The notes beneath the pieces are model-generated. The model worked only from the letters and a program-made list of their open reading frames with translations. It did no database searches and was not told the DNA's origin. A stretch of 64,000 nucleotides of DNA from Leptospira sp. WS92.C1 (GTDB lineage Bacteria; Spirochaetota; Leptospiria; Leptospirales; Leptospiraceae): positions 186,001 to 250,000 of the forward strand of contig NZ_CP162130.1 in NCBI RefSeq assembly GCF_040833975.1, read 5' to 3'. Positions 29,900 through 43,363 of the stretch are shown here, piece after piece. The position numbers were made by a program, and so were the translations under genes. Position 1 is the stretch's first letter. Each line of letters begins with the position of its first letter.

Positions 29900-30069
29900 C
29901 TTACGATTGCCGCTTCTTTTCTATTTTCCGCTTTGGTCTTAAAGTAAGGAAATCTTTCTTCGATTCCGGGACGGTTGATCAGAGATTGATACCATTCTTC
30001 CTCTTGGAAACTTTCTTTTAGGAATGAGTTTCTGATTTCTGTTTGAAATAAGTTTTTGAGTCTCTTCAT
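29896..30069 (-). CDS. 57-residue leader gene of the ECF sigma operon
   Basis: A short, highly charged soluble protein with a basic start (MKRLKNLFQTE) and a middle EEEWYQSLINRPGIEERF. TAAGGAGGT seven bases before the ATG is a near-perfect ribosome site. The stop overlaps the next ATG (ATGA), so it heads the operon with tight coupling. The high start quality and overlap make it a real gene despite its size. No family recognised. Confidence 0.75.
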   Translation of the reverse strand: MKRLKNLFQTEIRNSFLKESFQEEEWYQSLINRPGIEERFPYFKTKAENRKEAAIVR

Positions 30070-30188
30070 TGTTTTTACCTCCTTATAAAATTATGTCTGA
30101 TAAGATTATCGACAGATAGAAAATATTCCGTCACATAATTTACCCACAATTTTCAGACGGGAAACAAGCTGAAGAAAAAAATAGGTTT

Positions 30189-30860
<672 letters not shown>

Positions 30861-30893
30861 TTTTTAAATGCATTCAGAAATTTGAATGTATCT

Positions 30894-32069
<1,176 letters not shown>

Positions 32070-32070
32070 G

Positions 32071-33574
<1,504 letters not shown>

Positions 33575-33713
33575 AACGGCACTTTCGATCGTTTGTATCT
33601 AAAATCCAAACTAAACTTTATTCAAAGTCGGATGTTGTTTGTCCAGTTTTATCTTAGTGTTGTGAAACGGTCTTTTTAGGATCAAATCAAACACTCAACG
33701 ACTCAAAGTATTT

Positions 33714-33896
33714 TTACACAAATCGTCGCAAACGTGATAAAAAAAGCGACCAGGATAAATTCTCGATGTTCATCCGAACGAATAGAAACGCTAAAATCCC
33801 CTGCCAAAGATAGATCGTATAACTTAGCCTGGATTCCATAACCGAAAAGAAAAATATTGATTTGTGTCGATTGTATCTATGTTCATTAATTCGCAT
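33714..33896 (-). pseudogene. Fragment of an acyltransferase-3 family gene
   Basis: About 60 residues remain. The stretch SRLSYTIYLWQGILAFLFV (around 33777-33842) closely resembles the terminal membrane region of the intact acyltransferase at 37453 (ARLSYTMYLWNILIAG). The flanking residues are unrelated, with no start or catalytic domain. It lies in the otherwise empty 340-nt gap between purF and the MocR gene, so it is likely the decayed tail of a second acyltransferase gene. Confidence 0.4.
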
Positions 33897-33914
33897 TCGA
33901 GTTTTGTAAAAAAC

Positions 33915-35348
33915 TTACTTTTTTGACAAGCCGTGAATTAACTTTCCTAACGTTTTGATTTTTTCCTCCACTTTGGATGTTAAACGAATTCCTCCGCTCA
34001 ATCTCAGAAAGTTTCTAAAGTTGCCGGTTCCCGAAAAGATAGGACCGGGAGCGATTGATATGTTGTGTTTCCAGGCTTCGTTTTGCAGAAGAAAGCTATC
34101 GGTTTTTTGCGGAAGCTCGATCCAAAATACAAGACCTCCCTGAGGATTTGTAACGGATACGGATTCGGGAAAATTTTTTAAAACGGATTCTCTGATTCTT
34201 GTAAGATTGGAAAACAGATCTCTTCTCAGGGTTTTTATATTTTTTTCAAAGGAAGTTTTCAAATATTCACTCAATGCGATTTGTGGAATGCTAGGAAGGG
34301 CAAGCCGCGAAAGTTTTAGTTCCTTCAGAAGTTCCGGTCCTCTTTTTCCGGGGAGAATCCAGCCTACTCTCAAATCGGGGGAAATAATTTTGGAATACGA
34401 TGAAATCTTATATACGTTTTCTTTTTTGTCAAAGGACTTTAGAGAAAGCGGGCGTGTGGAATTAAAATACAAATCACCGTAGATATCATCTTCTATAATC
34501 GGAATGTTTTTACTAACGCATAAATCGACTAAGGCTTTTTTGTCTTCGTCGGAAAGAAGACTTCCGGTAGGATTTTGAAAGTTCGGGTTGATCACCATAC
34601 ATTGAATCGGGTATTGATTCAGAGCTTCTTCCAAATGACGAATACTCATTCCGTGGATCGGATCCACTGGAATTTCCAATACCTTTCTTCCTAATCGTTG
34701 GATGTTTTGCAGAATTCCGAAGTAGACGGGAGACTCGATAGCGATCAGATCTCCGGGTTTTGTTAAAACTTTGATGCATAAATTCAATGCGTCTTGACAA
34801 CCGTTGGTTATGATAATTTGGGATTCGTATGTTGTCGTTCCTTGAAATGAGGATCTAAGAGATAACTGTTTTCTCAGTTCCGAATTTCCCTGTGAGTCCT
34901 GGTAGTTATGGCTGTCTGCGATCAAAATCGCTCTTTTTAGATTTTTATGAAGAGAGGCAATGGGTAAATATTCTTTTTCGGGAATTGCCGTTCCTAATTG
35001 AAGAATATCAGGATTTTGTAATGAATCAATCAGAGAGGAGATTCTTTCGTCGATTCCAAACGAGGAAACCAGCTTGGTTTTTTTTGGCATCGTTGGTGTT
35101 TTGAGATCGTCTTTTCTTGCACGGACTATATATCCCGATTTGGGTCTGGATTCGATATAACCTTGATTTTCCAGCAATTCATAAGCCAATAAAACGGTCG
35201 AGATGCTTACCTTTTTTTCCTGAGAGATCGTTCGCAGTGAGGGCAACTTGTCCCCCGCTTTTAGGGTTTTGGATTCGATCATCGATTTGAGCGCGATTGC
35301 GATCGCTTCGTATTTTAAATTTTTATCTGTGCTGGTTAAAAAGTTCAT
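33915..35348 (-). CDS. MocR-type GntR/aminotransferase regulator
   Basis: 477 residues. An N-terminal GntR winged helix (KAGDKLPSLRTISQEKKVSI, residues about 30-60) is joined to a fold-type I aminotransferase domain with the PLP-binding Lys in YSKIISPDLRVGW and the Asp in PIIEDDIYGDLYF. MocR proteins bind DNA and use PLP or an amino-acid adduct as effector. It is divergent from a PhzF gene and a second aminotransferase, the classic arrangement for control of an adjacent operon and itself. Confidence 0.92.
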   Translation of the reverse strand: MNFLTSTDKNLKYEAIAIALKSMIESKTLKAGDKLPSLRTISQEKKVSISTVLLAYELLENQGYIESRPKSGYIVRARKDDLKTPTMPKKTKLVSSFGIDERISSLIDSLQNPDILQLGTAIPEKEYLPIASLHKNLKRAILIADSHNYQDSQGNSELRKQLSLRSSFQGTTTYESQIIITNGCQDALNLCIKVLTKPGDLIAIESPVYFGILQNIQRLGRKVLEIPVDPIHGMSIRHLEEALNQYPIQCMVINPNFQNPTGSLLSDEDKKALVDLCVSKNIPIIEDDIYGDLYFNSTRPLSLKSFDKKENVYKISSYSKIISPDLRVGWILPGKRGPELLKELKLSRLALPSIPQIALSEYLKTSFEKNIKTLRRDLFSNLTRIRESVLKNFPESVSVTNPQGGLVFWIELPQKTDSFLLQNEAWKHNISIAPGPIFSGTGNFRNFLRLSGGIRLTSKVEEKIKTLGKLIHGLSKK

Positions 35349-35356
35349 TTCTGTAT

Positions 35357-35388
35357 CTGTTATGATCGAGATAAATTTGTTATAACAG
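35357..35388. promoter_or_regulatory. Candidate MocR operator and promoter
   Basis: CTGTTAT and ATAACAG are perfect 7-bp inverted halves separated by 18 nt in the 69-nt divergent gap. The right half contains TATAAC, which could be the -10 of the rightward promoter, so binding would be expected to affect transcription of both sides. Confidence 0.45.
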
Positions 35389-35417
35389 GAAACATCTTCA
35401 GATGGAAATCATTTTTT

Positions 35418-36197
35418 ATGAAACTTAGGATTCTTCAAATAGACGCTTTTGCAGAAAAAGTCTTTCAGGGAAATCCTGCGGCCGTCTGCGTATCCGCCAC
35501 ATGGTTGCCCGATGAATTGATGCAAAAAATCGCTTTGGAAAATAATCTGAGTGAAACGGTATTTTGCGTAAAGGAAGGGGATTTGTTTCGAATTCGTTGG
35601 TTCACACCCGAAAAGGAGGTCGATCTTTGCGGACACGCGACTCTTGCAGCCGCTTATCATCTTTTTAATGAAGGTTTGGCTTCGGGCGACCGAGTCCAGT
35701 TTTATTCTCTTTCTGGAGAATTGGGAGTATTCAAAAAAAATAATATTCTTTATTTGGACTTTCCTTCTCGGAAGGCGCTTCCGGTGGAAGCTCCGAAGCA
35801 GATCCTAAATTCTTTTTCCATTGTTCCCAAGGAGGTTTGGAAATCGAGGGATTATATGCTCGTTTATGAAAACGAAAGCGATCTTTTAAATTTGAGATAT
35901 TCGATGGAGGGCGTTCGCGATTTGGATTCTCTCGGAATTATCGCCACCTGTGTAGGAAAAGAATACGACTTTTTATCCAGATTTTTTGCGCCGAATGCGG
36001 GTCTTTATGAGGATCCTGTGACAGGCTCTTCTCATTGTACGCTCATTCCTTTTTGGTCGGAACGATTGGGAAAGAAAAACTTGCAGGCGTATCAAGCGTC
36101 GAGCAGAGGTGGAAAACTTTTTTGTGAAGATTTAGGAGAACGGGTTTTGATCGGAGGAACCTGTGTTTCGTATTTGGAAGGATGGATCGAAGTATGA
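35418..36197 (+). CDS. PhzF-family isomerase-like protein
   Basis: 259 residues, normal for PhzF/YddE proteins. Signature stretches are DAFAEKVFQGNPAAVC at the N-terminus, the catalytic Glu in NNLSETVF, the RWFTPEKEVDLCGHATLA loop and EDPVTGSSHC near residue 200. The family has a diaminopimelate-epimerase fold and includes phenazine isomerase, but most members have unknown substrates. It overlaps the following aminotransferase by 4 nt and is presumably controlled by the divergent MocR protein. Confidence 0.93.
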   Translation: MKLRILQIDAFAEKVFQGNPAAVCVSATWLPDELMQKIALENNLSETVFCVKEGDLFRIRWFTPEKEVDLCGHATLAAAYHLFNEGLASGDRVQFYSLSGELGVFKKNNILYLDFPSRKALPVEAPKQILNSFSIVPKEVWKSRDYMLVYENESDLLNLRYSMEGVRDLDSLGIIATCVGKEYDFLSRFFAPNAGLYEDPVTGSSHCTLIPFWSERLGKKNLQAYQASSRGGKLFCEDLGERVLIGGTCVSYLEGWIEV

Positions 36198-37390
36198 ATC
36201 AAAATCGTTTTTCGAATCGAATTTTAAAATCGAACAAATCCTTTATCAGAGAAATTCTGAAAGTGGCTTCGCAACCCGGTATGATTTCCTTTGCAGGAGG
36301 ATATCCTGATCCAGAATTGTTTCCAGTCGAGGAACTGAAACTTTCCACGGAAGCCGTCTTTGCAAAATACGGATTCAAGCTGCTTCAATACGGAATTTCG
36401 GAAGGATTTTTACCGCTCCGAGAAAAGATCTTCGATCGATATTATAAAAACGTAAATCACTTGGATCTTGGTCCGGAAAACATATTGATCACTACCGGGT
36501 CGCAACAGGCGCTGGACTTGATCGGAAAAGTTTTTATCAATCCGGGAGATCCGATTTTGATCGAACGTCCCGGTTATTTGGGTGCGATTCAGGCGTTTTC
36601 TCTTTACGAGCCAAATTTGATCGGAATCCCCTTGGAAGACGACGGACTGGATCTTTCTATTTTGGAAAATAATTTGTCTCGGATAAAACCGAAATTTTTA
36701 TATTCCAATCCTACGTTTCAGAATCCGAGTGGGAATACTCTCTCTTTAGAGAAAAGAAAAAGAATTTCGGAGATTCTCAGAACATACGATTGCATCCTAG
36801 TCGAAGACAACGCCTACGGAGAAATTCGTTTTGAATCGGATACGATTCCCGATGTTCAGTCTTTTTATCCCGAAAATACTCTGAGTCTCGGTACATTTTC
36901 CAAGACATTATCTCCGGGTTTGAGGGTGGGTTGGATTTGCGCTCCAAAAGAAATTTTGGAAAAATTGCTGATTGCAAAACAAGCGAGCGATCTTCATTCG
37001 AATTTGCTTTCGCAGATCGTGTTGAACGAATATCTAAGCCGTTATGATTTGGATTTACAGATCGACAAAATCCGATCTTCTTATCGTCTGAAAAAAGAAT
37101 GTATGGAGAATTTTCTAAAAGACCGTCTTTCGGATTCCGCTCAATGGGTTTCGCCTAAGGGTGGAATGTTTTTTTGGCTAAAATTGAAAAAGGGGATCCA
37201 TTCCATGGAATTATTTGAAGCTGCGATTTCAAATCATGTGGCCTTTGTTCCGGGATTTCCGTTTTATTCCGAAAGTCCGGAATCGGATACGATTCGAATC
37301 AACTATTCCCATTCTTCCTTGGAATCGATTGAAACTGGCGTTTTACGAATCGCGGAATCCGTTCGTAAAATTTCTAAAGTAACCGTTTAG
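36194..37390 (+). CDS. PLP-dependent class I/II aminotransferase
   Basis: About 398 residues. PLP-fold motifs are clear: TTGSQQALDLIGKVF, YSNPTFQNPSGNT, VEDNAYGEIRFE and the Lys in TFSKTLSPGLRVGW. Sequence style matches the aminoadipate/aromatic (LysN/ARO8) subgroup. The ATGA overlap with phzF supports this ATG over one 12 nt earlier. It resembles the aminotransferase domain of the neighbouring MocR regulator, suggesting a shared ligand type. Confidence 0.93.
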   Translation: MNQNRFSNRILKSNKSFIREILKVASQPGMISFAGGYPDPELFPVEELKLSTEAVFAKYGFKLLQYGISEGFLPLREKIFDRYYKNVNHLDLGPENILITTGSQQALDLIGKVFINPGDPILIERPGYLGAIQAFSLYEPNLIGIPLEDDGLDLSILENNLSRIKPKFLYSNPTFQNPSGNTLSLEKRKRISEILRTYDCILVEDNAYGEIRFESDTIPDVQSFYPENTLSLGTFSKTLSPGLRVGWICAPKEILEKLLIAKQASDLHSNLLSQIVLNEYLSRYDLDLQIDKIRSSYRLKKECMENFLKDRLSDSAQWVSPKGGMFFWLKLKKGIHSMELFEAAISNHVAFVPGFPFYSESPESDTIRINYSHSSLESIETGVLRIAESVRKISKVTV

Positions 37391-37452
37391 AAAATCCTAT
37401 GATCAGTTGTCCTTGGATGCGAATTCGATCTGACATTTTCGTTTAATCGATT

Positions 37453-38631
37453 TTATCGTTTTTCAGCGAGAATTTTTTCTTTGAGAATGAGAAACGGTCT
37501 TTCGATTAGAAGATAAAGAATCCAGGAGCCTAAGAAACAGTATACACAAGCGGTCAAAACAGCGAGGATAAAATTTCTGGGACTTAGTTGCGAAGAAACG
37601 GATAAGACTTTAGAAACCGCGATTCCGGCAATAAGAATGTTCCAGAGATACATCGTATAACTCAGTCTCGCGATCGGTCTGAAAATGACACTGCTCAAAA
37701 TGGAAACGATCCAACTTTTCTTTTGAAGAGAGAGATAAATCAAAATTCCATATCCCAAATTGAAACAATTGAATCCGAATGTTTTTCGAAACGGTTCTTC
37801 CAGAGGAAACGCGTGACCTAACGTCAAAAGTAAAACGCAGATTCCAAATAAAAAAACTTGGATCGATCTTTGAACTTGGATTTTCGATTTTAAAACCCCA
37901 AACACCATCTCTGCGAGAATCATTCCTGCGATTAAACTGTCCATTCGAGCATGTGAATAAATAAATGCTGTAAGATCCGAATTCTGGAACGTGTAGAATA
38001 TTCTAAAAAACAAAGGCACGATATAGAGAAGGGTTAAGATAAAAATTCTTTTTTTAGAATCCAGTTTTAGGAGAAACAACGTGGAGAAAAAAGGAAGAAT
38101 CAGATAAAACTGTTCCTCGATCGAAAGCGACCATCCCACCAAAGAAAGACGACGTTCCGTATAATTGGAAATGTATAATATATCCGCATAACTACTCTGC
38201 AAAGTTGCAGAAAGCGAATTCAATTCTACCATTTGAAATTCGTTCGGATTTGCGATCTGAGACAAACGATTGAATTGTCCCTGAAAATACAAATAGAGAA
38301 TCAAAAGACAGAAATAATACGCCGGAAAAATACGGAGGGTTCTCGCTATAAAGAATTTCTTTTTACTAAAAAGATCCGATTCTTTTGTATACTTTATAAT
38401 TCCTGAATATATGAGAAAACCGCTTAAAACGAAAAATAGATCCACACCGGAATTGAAGTTTGATAAAAAGTTTTGAAAAATCTTGGGAAAGGAAGAAACC
38501 TGAAATGGAAGCCAAACGTGATAAACGATTACAAGAAGAATCGCGATCGCTCGAATTCCGTTTAAAGCAGGAATTTCTTTTTCGTTTTTGACAAAGGGTG
38601 AAACTAGATAGAGTAGAATTTTACTCGGCAT
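37453..38631 (-). CDS. Acyltransferase 3 (OafA-like) membrane protein
   Basis: 392 residues with about ten membrane segments. The N-terminal motif ALNGIRAIAILLVIVYHVW holds the catalytic His of acyltransferase-3 proteins, VDLFFVLSGFLIY follows, and SLVGWSLSIEEQFYL and ARLSYTMYLWN are further family marks. These enzymes O-acetylate sugars of surface polysaccharides or other envelope molecules. Convergent with the aminotransferase. A decayed relative lies at 33714. Confidence 0.93.
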   Translation of the reverse strand: MPSKILLYLVSPFVKNEKEIPALNGIRAIAILLVIVYHVWLPFQVSSFPKIFQNFLSNFNSGVDLFFVLSGFLIYSGIIKYTKESDLFSKKKFFIARTLRIFPAYYFCLLILYLYFQGQFNRLSQIANPNEFQMVELNSLSATLQSSYADILYISNYTERRLSLVGWSLSIEEQFYLILPFFSTLFLLKLDSKKRIFILTLLYIVPLFFRIFYTFQNSDLTAFIYSHARMDSLIAGMILAEMVFGVLKSKIQVQRSIQVFLFGICVLLLTLGHAFPLEEPFRKTFGFNCFNLGYGILIYLSLQKKSWIVSILSSVIFRPIARLSYTMYLWNILIAGIAVSKVLSVSSQLSPRNFILAVLTACVYCFLGSWILYLLIERPFLILKEKILAEKR

Positions 38632-38647
38632 GGACGTAAATCGATTT

Positions 38648-39605
<958 letters not shown>

Positions 39606-39625
<20 letters not shown>

Positions 39626-40073
39626 AATCTCTCATTTCAGGAGCGTATGGATTTTGAACTTTGGTTCCTTGACTGACCCAAGTTTTTTTAACCATGGGGC
39701 AGTAGAATTTATTAAAAATTCCCGTTCCGCCTGCTAGTTTGACGCTTTCCGCTAAGTTTTCCGAAAAGGCAGAATATGCTAGAAAGAATTTTTCGACATC
39801 CTTGGATCCTTTTTCTTTGAGAGAGTTTTGCATTTTTTCGGCCTGTATTTTGAGGCCTCCGTTCAGCGCGATTAAAGCTTGAATCGCTGTCTCCAATTTG
39901 GTAAGTTCCGGAATTTTTTCTTCCTCTTTCATGAGAAAGCTATGAATCGATTCATTTTCTGATAAAATCGTTTGTAGAGCGTTTTTTTCCGATTCCGAAA
40001 TCGGAGTTTGTATTTTATTACAAACGGAAAAAAAAACAAGAATCCCGAATGATATTAGAAAATTGAGTCTCAT
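39606..40073 (-). CDS. DUF3347-like exported protein
   Basis: 155 residues with a signal peptide (LNFLISFGILVFFSVC, a possible lipobox Cys at residue 18). The mature part is helical and ends with KFYCPMVKKTWVSQGTKVQN then PYAPEMRDCG, very like the metal-associated YCPM...NPYY...CG pattern of DUF3347 proteins. Those are often linked to copper or heavy-metal efflux; that link is only by family here. Shares its 3' end with the next gene. Confidence 0.65.
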
Positions 40074-40386
40074 TTATCCCTCTCCCTATTGCGGTTTAAA
40101 ATTTAAGTCTATGATTCTGGAAAAAACCTTGGTGTAAAGTAAGGAATCGCTTAAAATACAAAAAATGCTCATATTCGGTTTCGATCATTGTGGTCCTTAA
40201 AAAAAGCAAATCGTCTGAAAAACCTTCAGAAAGAGAAATGATTCTACTTTTCTTTTGTGATTCGAGTTTGATACAAGGCAGGCCTTTTTTCGGCATCCAT
40301 TTTGGGGAATTTGTTTTCCGGAAACGTGTTGCGCAATCCGATAGCTCCTGGATTCTACTGAAAATGAAAATCGAGGTTCTTTCTTG
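40074..40386. other. Intergenic stretch without a convincing gene
   Basis: 313 nt between divergent units. Short frames exist on both strands and overlap each other, but neither has a good ribosome site or a protein-like composition. The two promoters for the flanking genes should lie here; none is clear enough to mark. Confidence 0.5.
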
Positions 40387-40713
40387 ATGTCGAACTTTTA
40401 TACCAAACATATCTTTGTTTGTGAAAACGTAAGAGAGGCAGGCGAAAGAGTCTCTTGCGGACGTTCCGGATCCATTCAGCTTTTAGCCTCCTTAAAGAAA
40501 AAAATGAAAGACCTATCGATTCAGGGTAAGGTGCGAATCCAGAGAGCCGGATGTTTGGACAGATGCGAACTCGGACCCGTTCAGGTAAGTTATCCGGAGG
40601 GGAGATGGTTTTCCTTAAGAACCGAAGAAGACGTAGATATATTCTTAAAATATTATATAGAATCGGAACAATTAGACAAGATAGAACATTTAATCATTAA
40701 GGAAAATCAATGA
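40387..40713 (+). CDS. Thioredoxin-like [2Fe-2S] ferredoxin
   Basis: 108 residues. Four Cys fit the thioredoxin-fold 2Fe-2S pattern: CENVREAGERVSCG near the N-terminus and RAGCLDRCELGP in the middle, as in NuoE-like and cobalamin-related small ferredoxins. It overlaps by 4 nt with the medium-chain dehydrogenase that follows, implying joint expression. Electron partner unknown. The ATG follows GAGG by about ten bases. Confidence 0.85.
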   Translation: MSNFYTKHIFVCENVREAGERVSCGRSGSIQLLASLKKKMKDLSIQGKVRIQRAGCLDRCELGPVQVSYPEGRWFSLRTEEDVDIFLKYYIESEQLDKIEHLIIKENQ

Positions 40714-41732
40714 ATCTCCCAAAAACATACAAAGCCTTAGAACTCAGAGAATACAGCGAAAACAAAAATAGAGCGGTCATCGTGGAAAAACAAATCAAAC
40801 CCTTAAAAAAGGGAGAGGTTTTAATCAAGATGCATTCTGCTTCCATCAATCCTTCGGATCTTATGTTTTTACGCGGGCTTTATGGTATTAAAAAGAAACT
40901 TCCGGTTGTTCCGGGGTTCGAAGGCAGTGGTCAGGTGGTGGCGTCGGGAGGCGGATTTTATGGTTCTTATTTGAAAGGAAAGAATGTCGCGTGTACTGCG
41001 CCGGGAAGAGGCGACGGTGTTTATGCGGAATACATGATCACCGAAGCGATTAGTTGTCTTCCGATCGGCAACGATCTGTCTTTGGAACAAGGAGCCTGTC
41101 TTTATGTAAATCCGATCACAGCGATTGCGATGGTTGATTTGGCGGAAAAAGCCGGGGCAAAGGCGATCGTTCAAACCGCGGCCGCAAGCGCGCTCGGAAA
41201 GATGGTGGTCGGAATTGCGGCCAGAAAGGGAATGAAGGTGATCAATGTAGTCCGAAAACCGGAGCAAGAAGAAGCTCTCAAGGCGATCGGAGCCGAACAT
41301 ATCCTGAACTCGGAGGCGTCCAATTTTGAAAGACAGTTGAGAGTTCTATCCAATGAACTGAAGGCCACGGTTTGTTTGGACGCGGTTGCCGGAGAGCTTA
41401 CGACTCGGGTTTTACTTTCGATGCCGTATGGAAGTCGTTGTATCGTGTATGGCGCTCTTTCCGAAAAGGAAATTCCTCTTCATGCAGGAATGATGATATT
41501 CCAGGATAAGAAGTTGCAAGGCTTTTGGCTATCCACTTGGGTGCCTCAACAAAGTGCGTATAAGATCTGGAAACTCTCGAGAGAATTGAGATCTTTGGCT
41601 CAGAAGGAATTGAAGACGGATATCGCCGCGAAATTCCCGCTCGAAAAAGCGGTGGAAGCCATCGAAAATTACGGAGCCAATATGACACGAGGAAAGGTTT
41701 TGATCCAAACGCCGTTTGCGGAAGGTAAATAA
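40710..41732 (+). CDS. Medium-chain dehydrogenase/reductase (quinone oxidoreductase type)
   Basis: 340 residues: an N-terminal GroES-like domain (SASINPSDLMFLRG, VPGFEGSGQVVASG) and a Rossmann domain with AAASALGKMVVGIAARKGMK. The structural-zinc Cys cluster of alcohol dehydrogenases is missing, as in zeta-crystallin-like quinone reductases. Predicted NADPH-dependent reductase of quinones or enones. Coupled to the [2Fe-2S] gene. Confidence 0.9.
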   Translation: MNLPKTYKALELREYSENKNRAVIVEKQIKPLKKGEVLIKMHSASINPSDLMFLRGLYGIKKKLPVVPGFEGSGQVVASGGGFYGSYLKGKNVACTAPGRGDGVYAEYMITEAISCLPIGNDLSLEQGACLYVNPITAIAMVDLAEKAGAKAIVQTAAASALGKMVVGIAARKGMKVINVVRKPEQEEALKAIGAEHILNSEASNFERQLRVLSNELKATVCLDAVAGELTTRVLLSMPYGSRCIVYGALSEKEIPLHAGMMIFQDKKLQGFWLSTWVPQQSAYKIWKLSRELRSLAQKELKTDIAAKFPLEKAVEAIENYGANMTRGKVLIQTPFAEGK

Positions 41733-41735
41733 AAT

Positions 41736-42299
41736 TTGAAAACTCGCGGCTCAAAAATTTGGATCTTTCATTCTGTTTTTTTTATTTTCTGGATCTTTTC
41801 CGTATCTTGTTCGGCTTTGAAGGACAATTATAAGGCGCTTCAAAAGTGTAAGTTTCAGGTTTTGTCTTTGGAAGCTCAGAAGGCGGGGTTGATTTCCTTT
41901 CCACCGGTTCCCAAAATCATTTTTTTAGCAAAGGTGGAAATCGAAAATCCGAATGAAACGGATGTCACTCTGCACAAGTTCGATCTTTCTTTTTTTGTTC
42001 CCGATCCTTCTGAAAAAGAATCCGAATTGGCCCGAGTTCAATCTTCGGAGAAATTTATTGTTCCCGCCTTACAGAAAAAGATCATTGATTTGCAAGTGGA
42101 AACGCTCTTTGAAAAAAAGATGGATCAGAATCTTCTCCGAATCGCTCTGGGAATTTTGCAGGCCGGTCTTGCCGAAAAGGAGCTCAACTTTTCGATACGA
42201 GGATCCTTTGAATACGAGACGATTCTCGGTCCGGTTCAGATTCCGGTGAGCGAAAAAATCCCCTTAAAGTCCGGAAAGAAGGGTTTGATTGGGTTTTAA
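41736..42299 (+). CDS. LEA14/WHy-type lipoprotein
   Basis: 187 residues. A signal peptide ends in IFSVSC, a spirochaetal lipobox with Cys at about 26. The mature part has the LEA14/WHy beta fold pattern: FLAKVEIENPNETDVTLHKF and a second LNFSIRGSFEYETILGPVQI. WHy lipoproteins are usually periplasmic stress-related. The start is TTG after GGAAGG. Follows the dehydrogenase by 3 nt. Confidence 0.7.
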   Translation: MKTRGSKIWIFHSVFFIFWIFSVSCSALKDNYKALQKCKFQVLSLEAQKAGLISFPPVPKIIFLAKVEIENPNETDVTLHKFDLSFFVPDPSEKESELARVQSSEKFIVPALQKKIIDLQVETLFEKKMDQNLLRIALGILQAGLAEKELNFSIRGSFEYETILGPVQIPVSEKIPLKSGKKGLIGF

Positions 42300-42339
42300 G
42301 GATTCTTTCGGATTTGAATTCTTTTGTTTCTCGGTAAAA

Positions 42340-42768
42340 ATGGAAAATAAGATGAATTTCGTGTTTGATACAAACCGGTCCTCTAAGCACGAGAGGATTG
42401 CAATTTCCAATCTTGTTTTGATAAAAGAAAAACGATTTGCACGATCGTCGGCGAGTCGCCGGTTTTGTTTTCAGGTTTTGCTGTTTTCGTCATTATTCTT
42501 TTTTTACGTCGATTGTTATCAGGAAAATACGGATGAAGACTTTTACACGTTTGAGGAAGCGAATACAAGATTGATCTTCGCTTACGTTTCGAAGGATACA
42601 ACCTGCAATACAAATCGAAGAATCACCGCTTTTGTTCCCGGACGTTCCAGAAAAAAAGACATCGAATTGTGTATGAGCGCGGTTGCAGCCGCGTCTTGCG
42701 AATCCTGGGCATCCACTTCCATTGATGCGACACCGGCTACCTGCAAATCGATCGAATTTAGATATTAA
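42340..42768 (+). CDS. Cys-rich putative lipoprotein
   Basis: A hydrophobic signal ends at VLLFSSLFFFYVDC, a plausible spirochaetal lipobox; the mature part is about 85 residues with several Cys (TTCNTN, ELCMSA, AASCES, ATCKS). The N-terminus before the signal is unusually long, so a TTG at 42418 may be the true start. No family recognised; Leptospira has many such small lipoproteins. Confidence 0.55.
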   Translation: MENKMNFVFDTNRSSKHERIAISNLVLIKEKRFARSSASRRFCFQVLLFSSLFFFYVDCYQENTDEDFYTFEEANTRLIFAYVSKDTTCNTNRRITAFVPGRSRKKDIELCMSAVAAASCESWASTSIDATPATCKSIEFRY

Positions 42769-42777
42769 GGAAATGGA

Positions 42778-43263
42778 ATGAAACCCGCCGAATGGTTTTT
42801 TGGAATCAGTCTTGTTTTGGCGGGTTTGATTTATCTTTTTCTTTTGTTGGTGAGAAGAAAAGAAAAAGGCAATCCTAATTCCGTAGTTCAGTATTCGTTA
42901 CCAAAGGACGATCTCAATTCCGCTTCGGGTCGCGGTGATAAAAGAGATTCAAAAAATATAAAAGCCAATATTCTCGAAGTTTTTGATTACAACGGAATCA
43001 AAATCATGCATGAGAACGGAATTTATACCGTAAATACCGGCGGCGAAATCGAAGTCTACGGTTCTTGGGAAACGCTTCCTTCTCGTTATCAAAGAATGGT
43101 CAAAGAGATGGATCATCGTGCGACCGGGGAAAAAAAAGCCGGGAAGTATTATATGGAAATTTTAAACGGGGTTTACTACGTGATCTTTCCGGACGGCAAA
43201 AAACATAAGTACAAACATTTTGAAGAGATTCCCGAAAAAATTCGAAAAAATTTAGGATATTAA
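42778..43263 (+). CDS. Single-pass membrane hypothetical protein
   Basis: 161 residues with an N-terminal membrane segment (WFFGISLVLAGLIYLFLLLV), a variable polar linker and a C-terminal beta-rich domain with paired motifs NGIYTVNTGGEIEVYGSWE and NGVYYVIFPDGKKHKYKHFE. The two look like an internal duplication. First gene of the envelope run leading to the A2M operon, 10 nt after the preceding gene. Confidence 0.65.
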   Translation: MKPAEWFFGISLVLAGLIYLFLLLVRRKEKGNPNSVVQYSLPKDDLNSASGRGDKRDSKNIKANILEVFDYNGIKIMHENGIYTVNTGGEIEVYGSWETLPSRYQRMVKEMDHRATGEKKAGKYYMEILNGVYYVIFPDGKKHKYKHFEEIPEKIRKNLGY

Positions 43264-43363
43264 AATTCTCGAATCGGTTCGAAATCAGTCGAAGTTAAAA
43301 TTTTTAGGAGTGATTTAAAAATCCTCTTTACGTTTTCAAAACTTGTACGATCATTTCGGCCGA

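Noticed and set aside
40096..40410. Minus-strand frame of 104 codons and an opposite frame at 40190
   Set aside because: They overlap each other and lack ribosome sites; neither looks like a protein.
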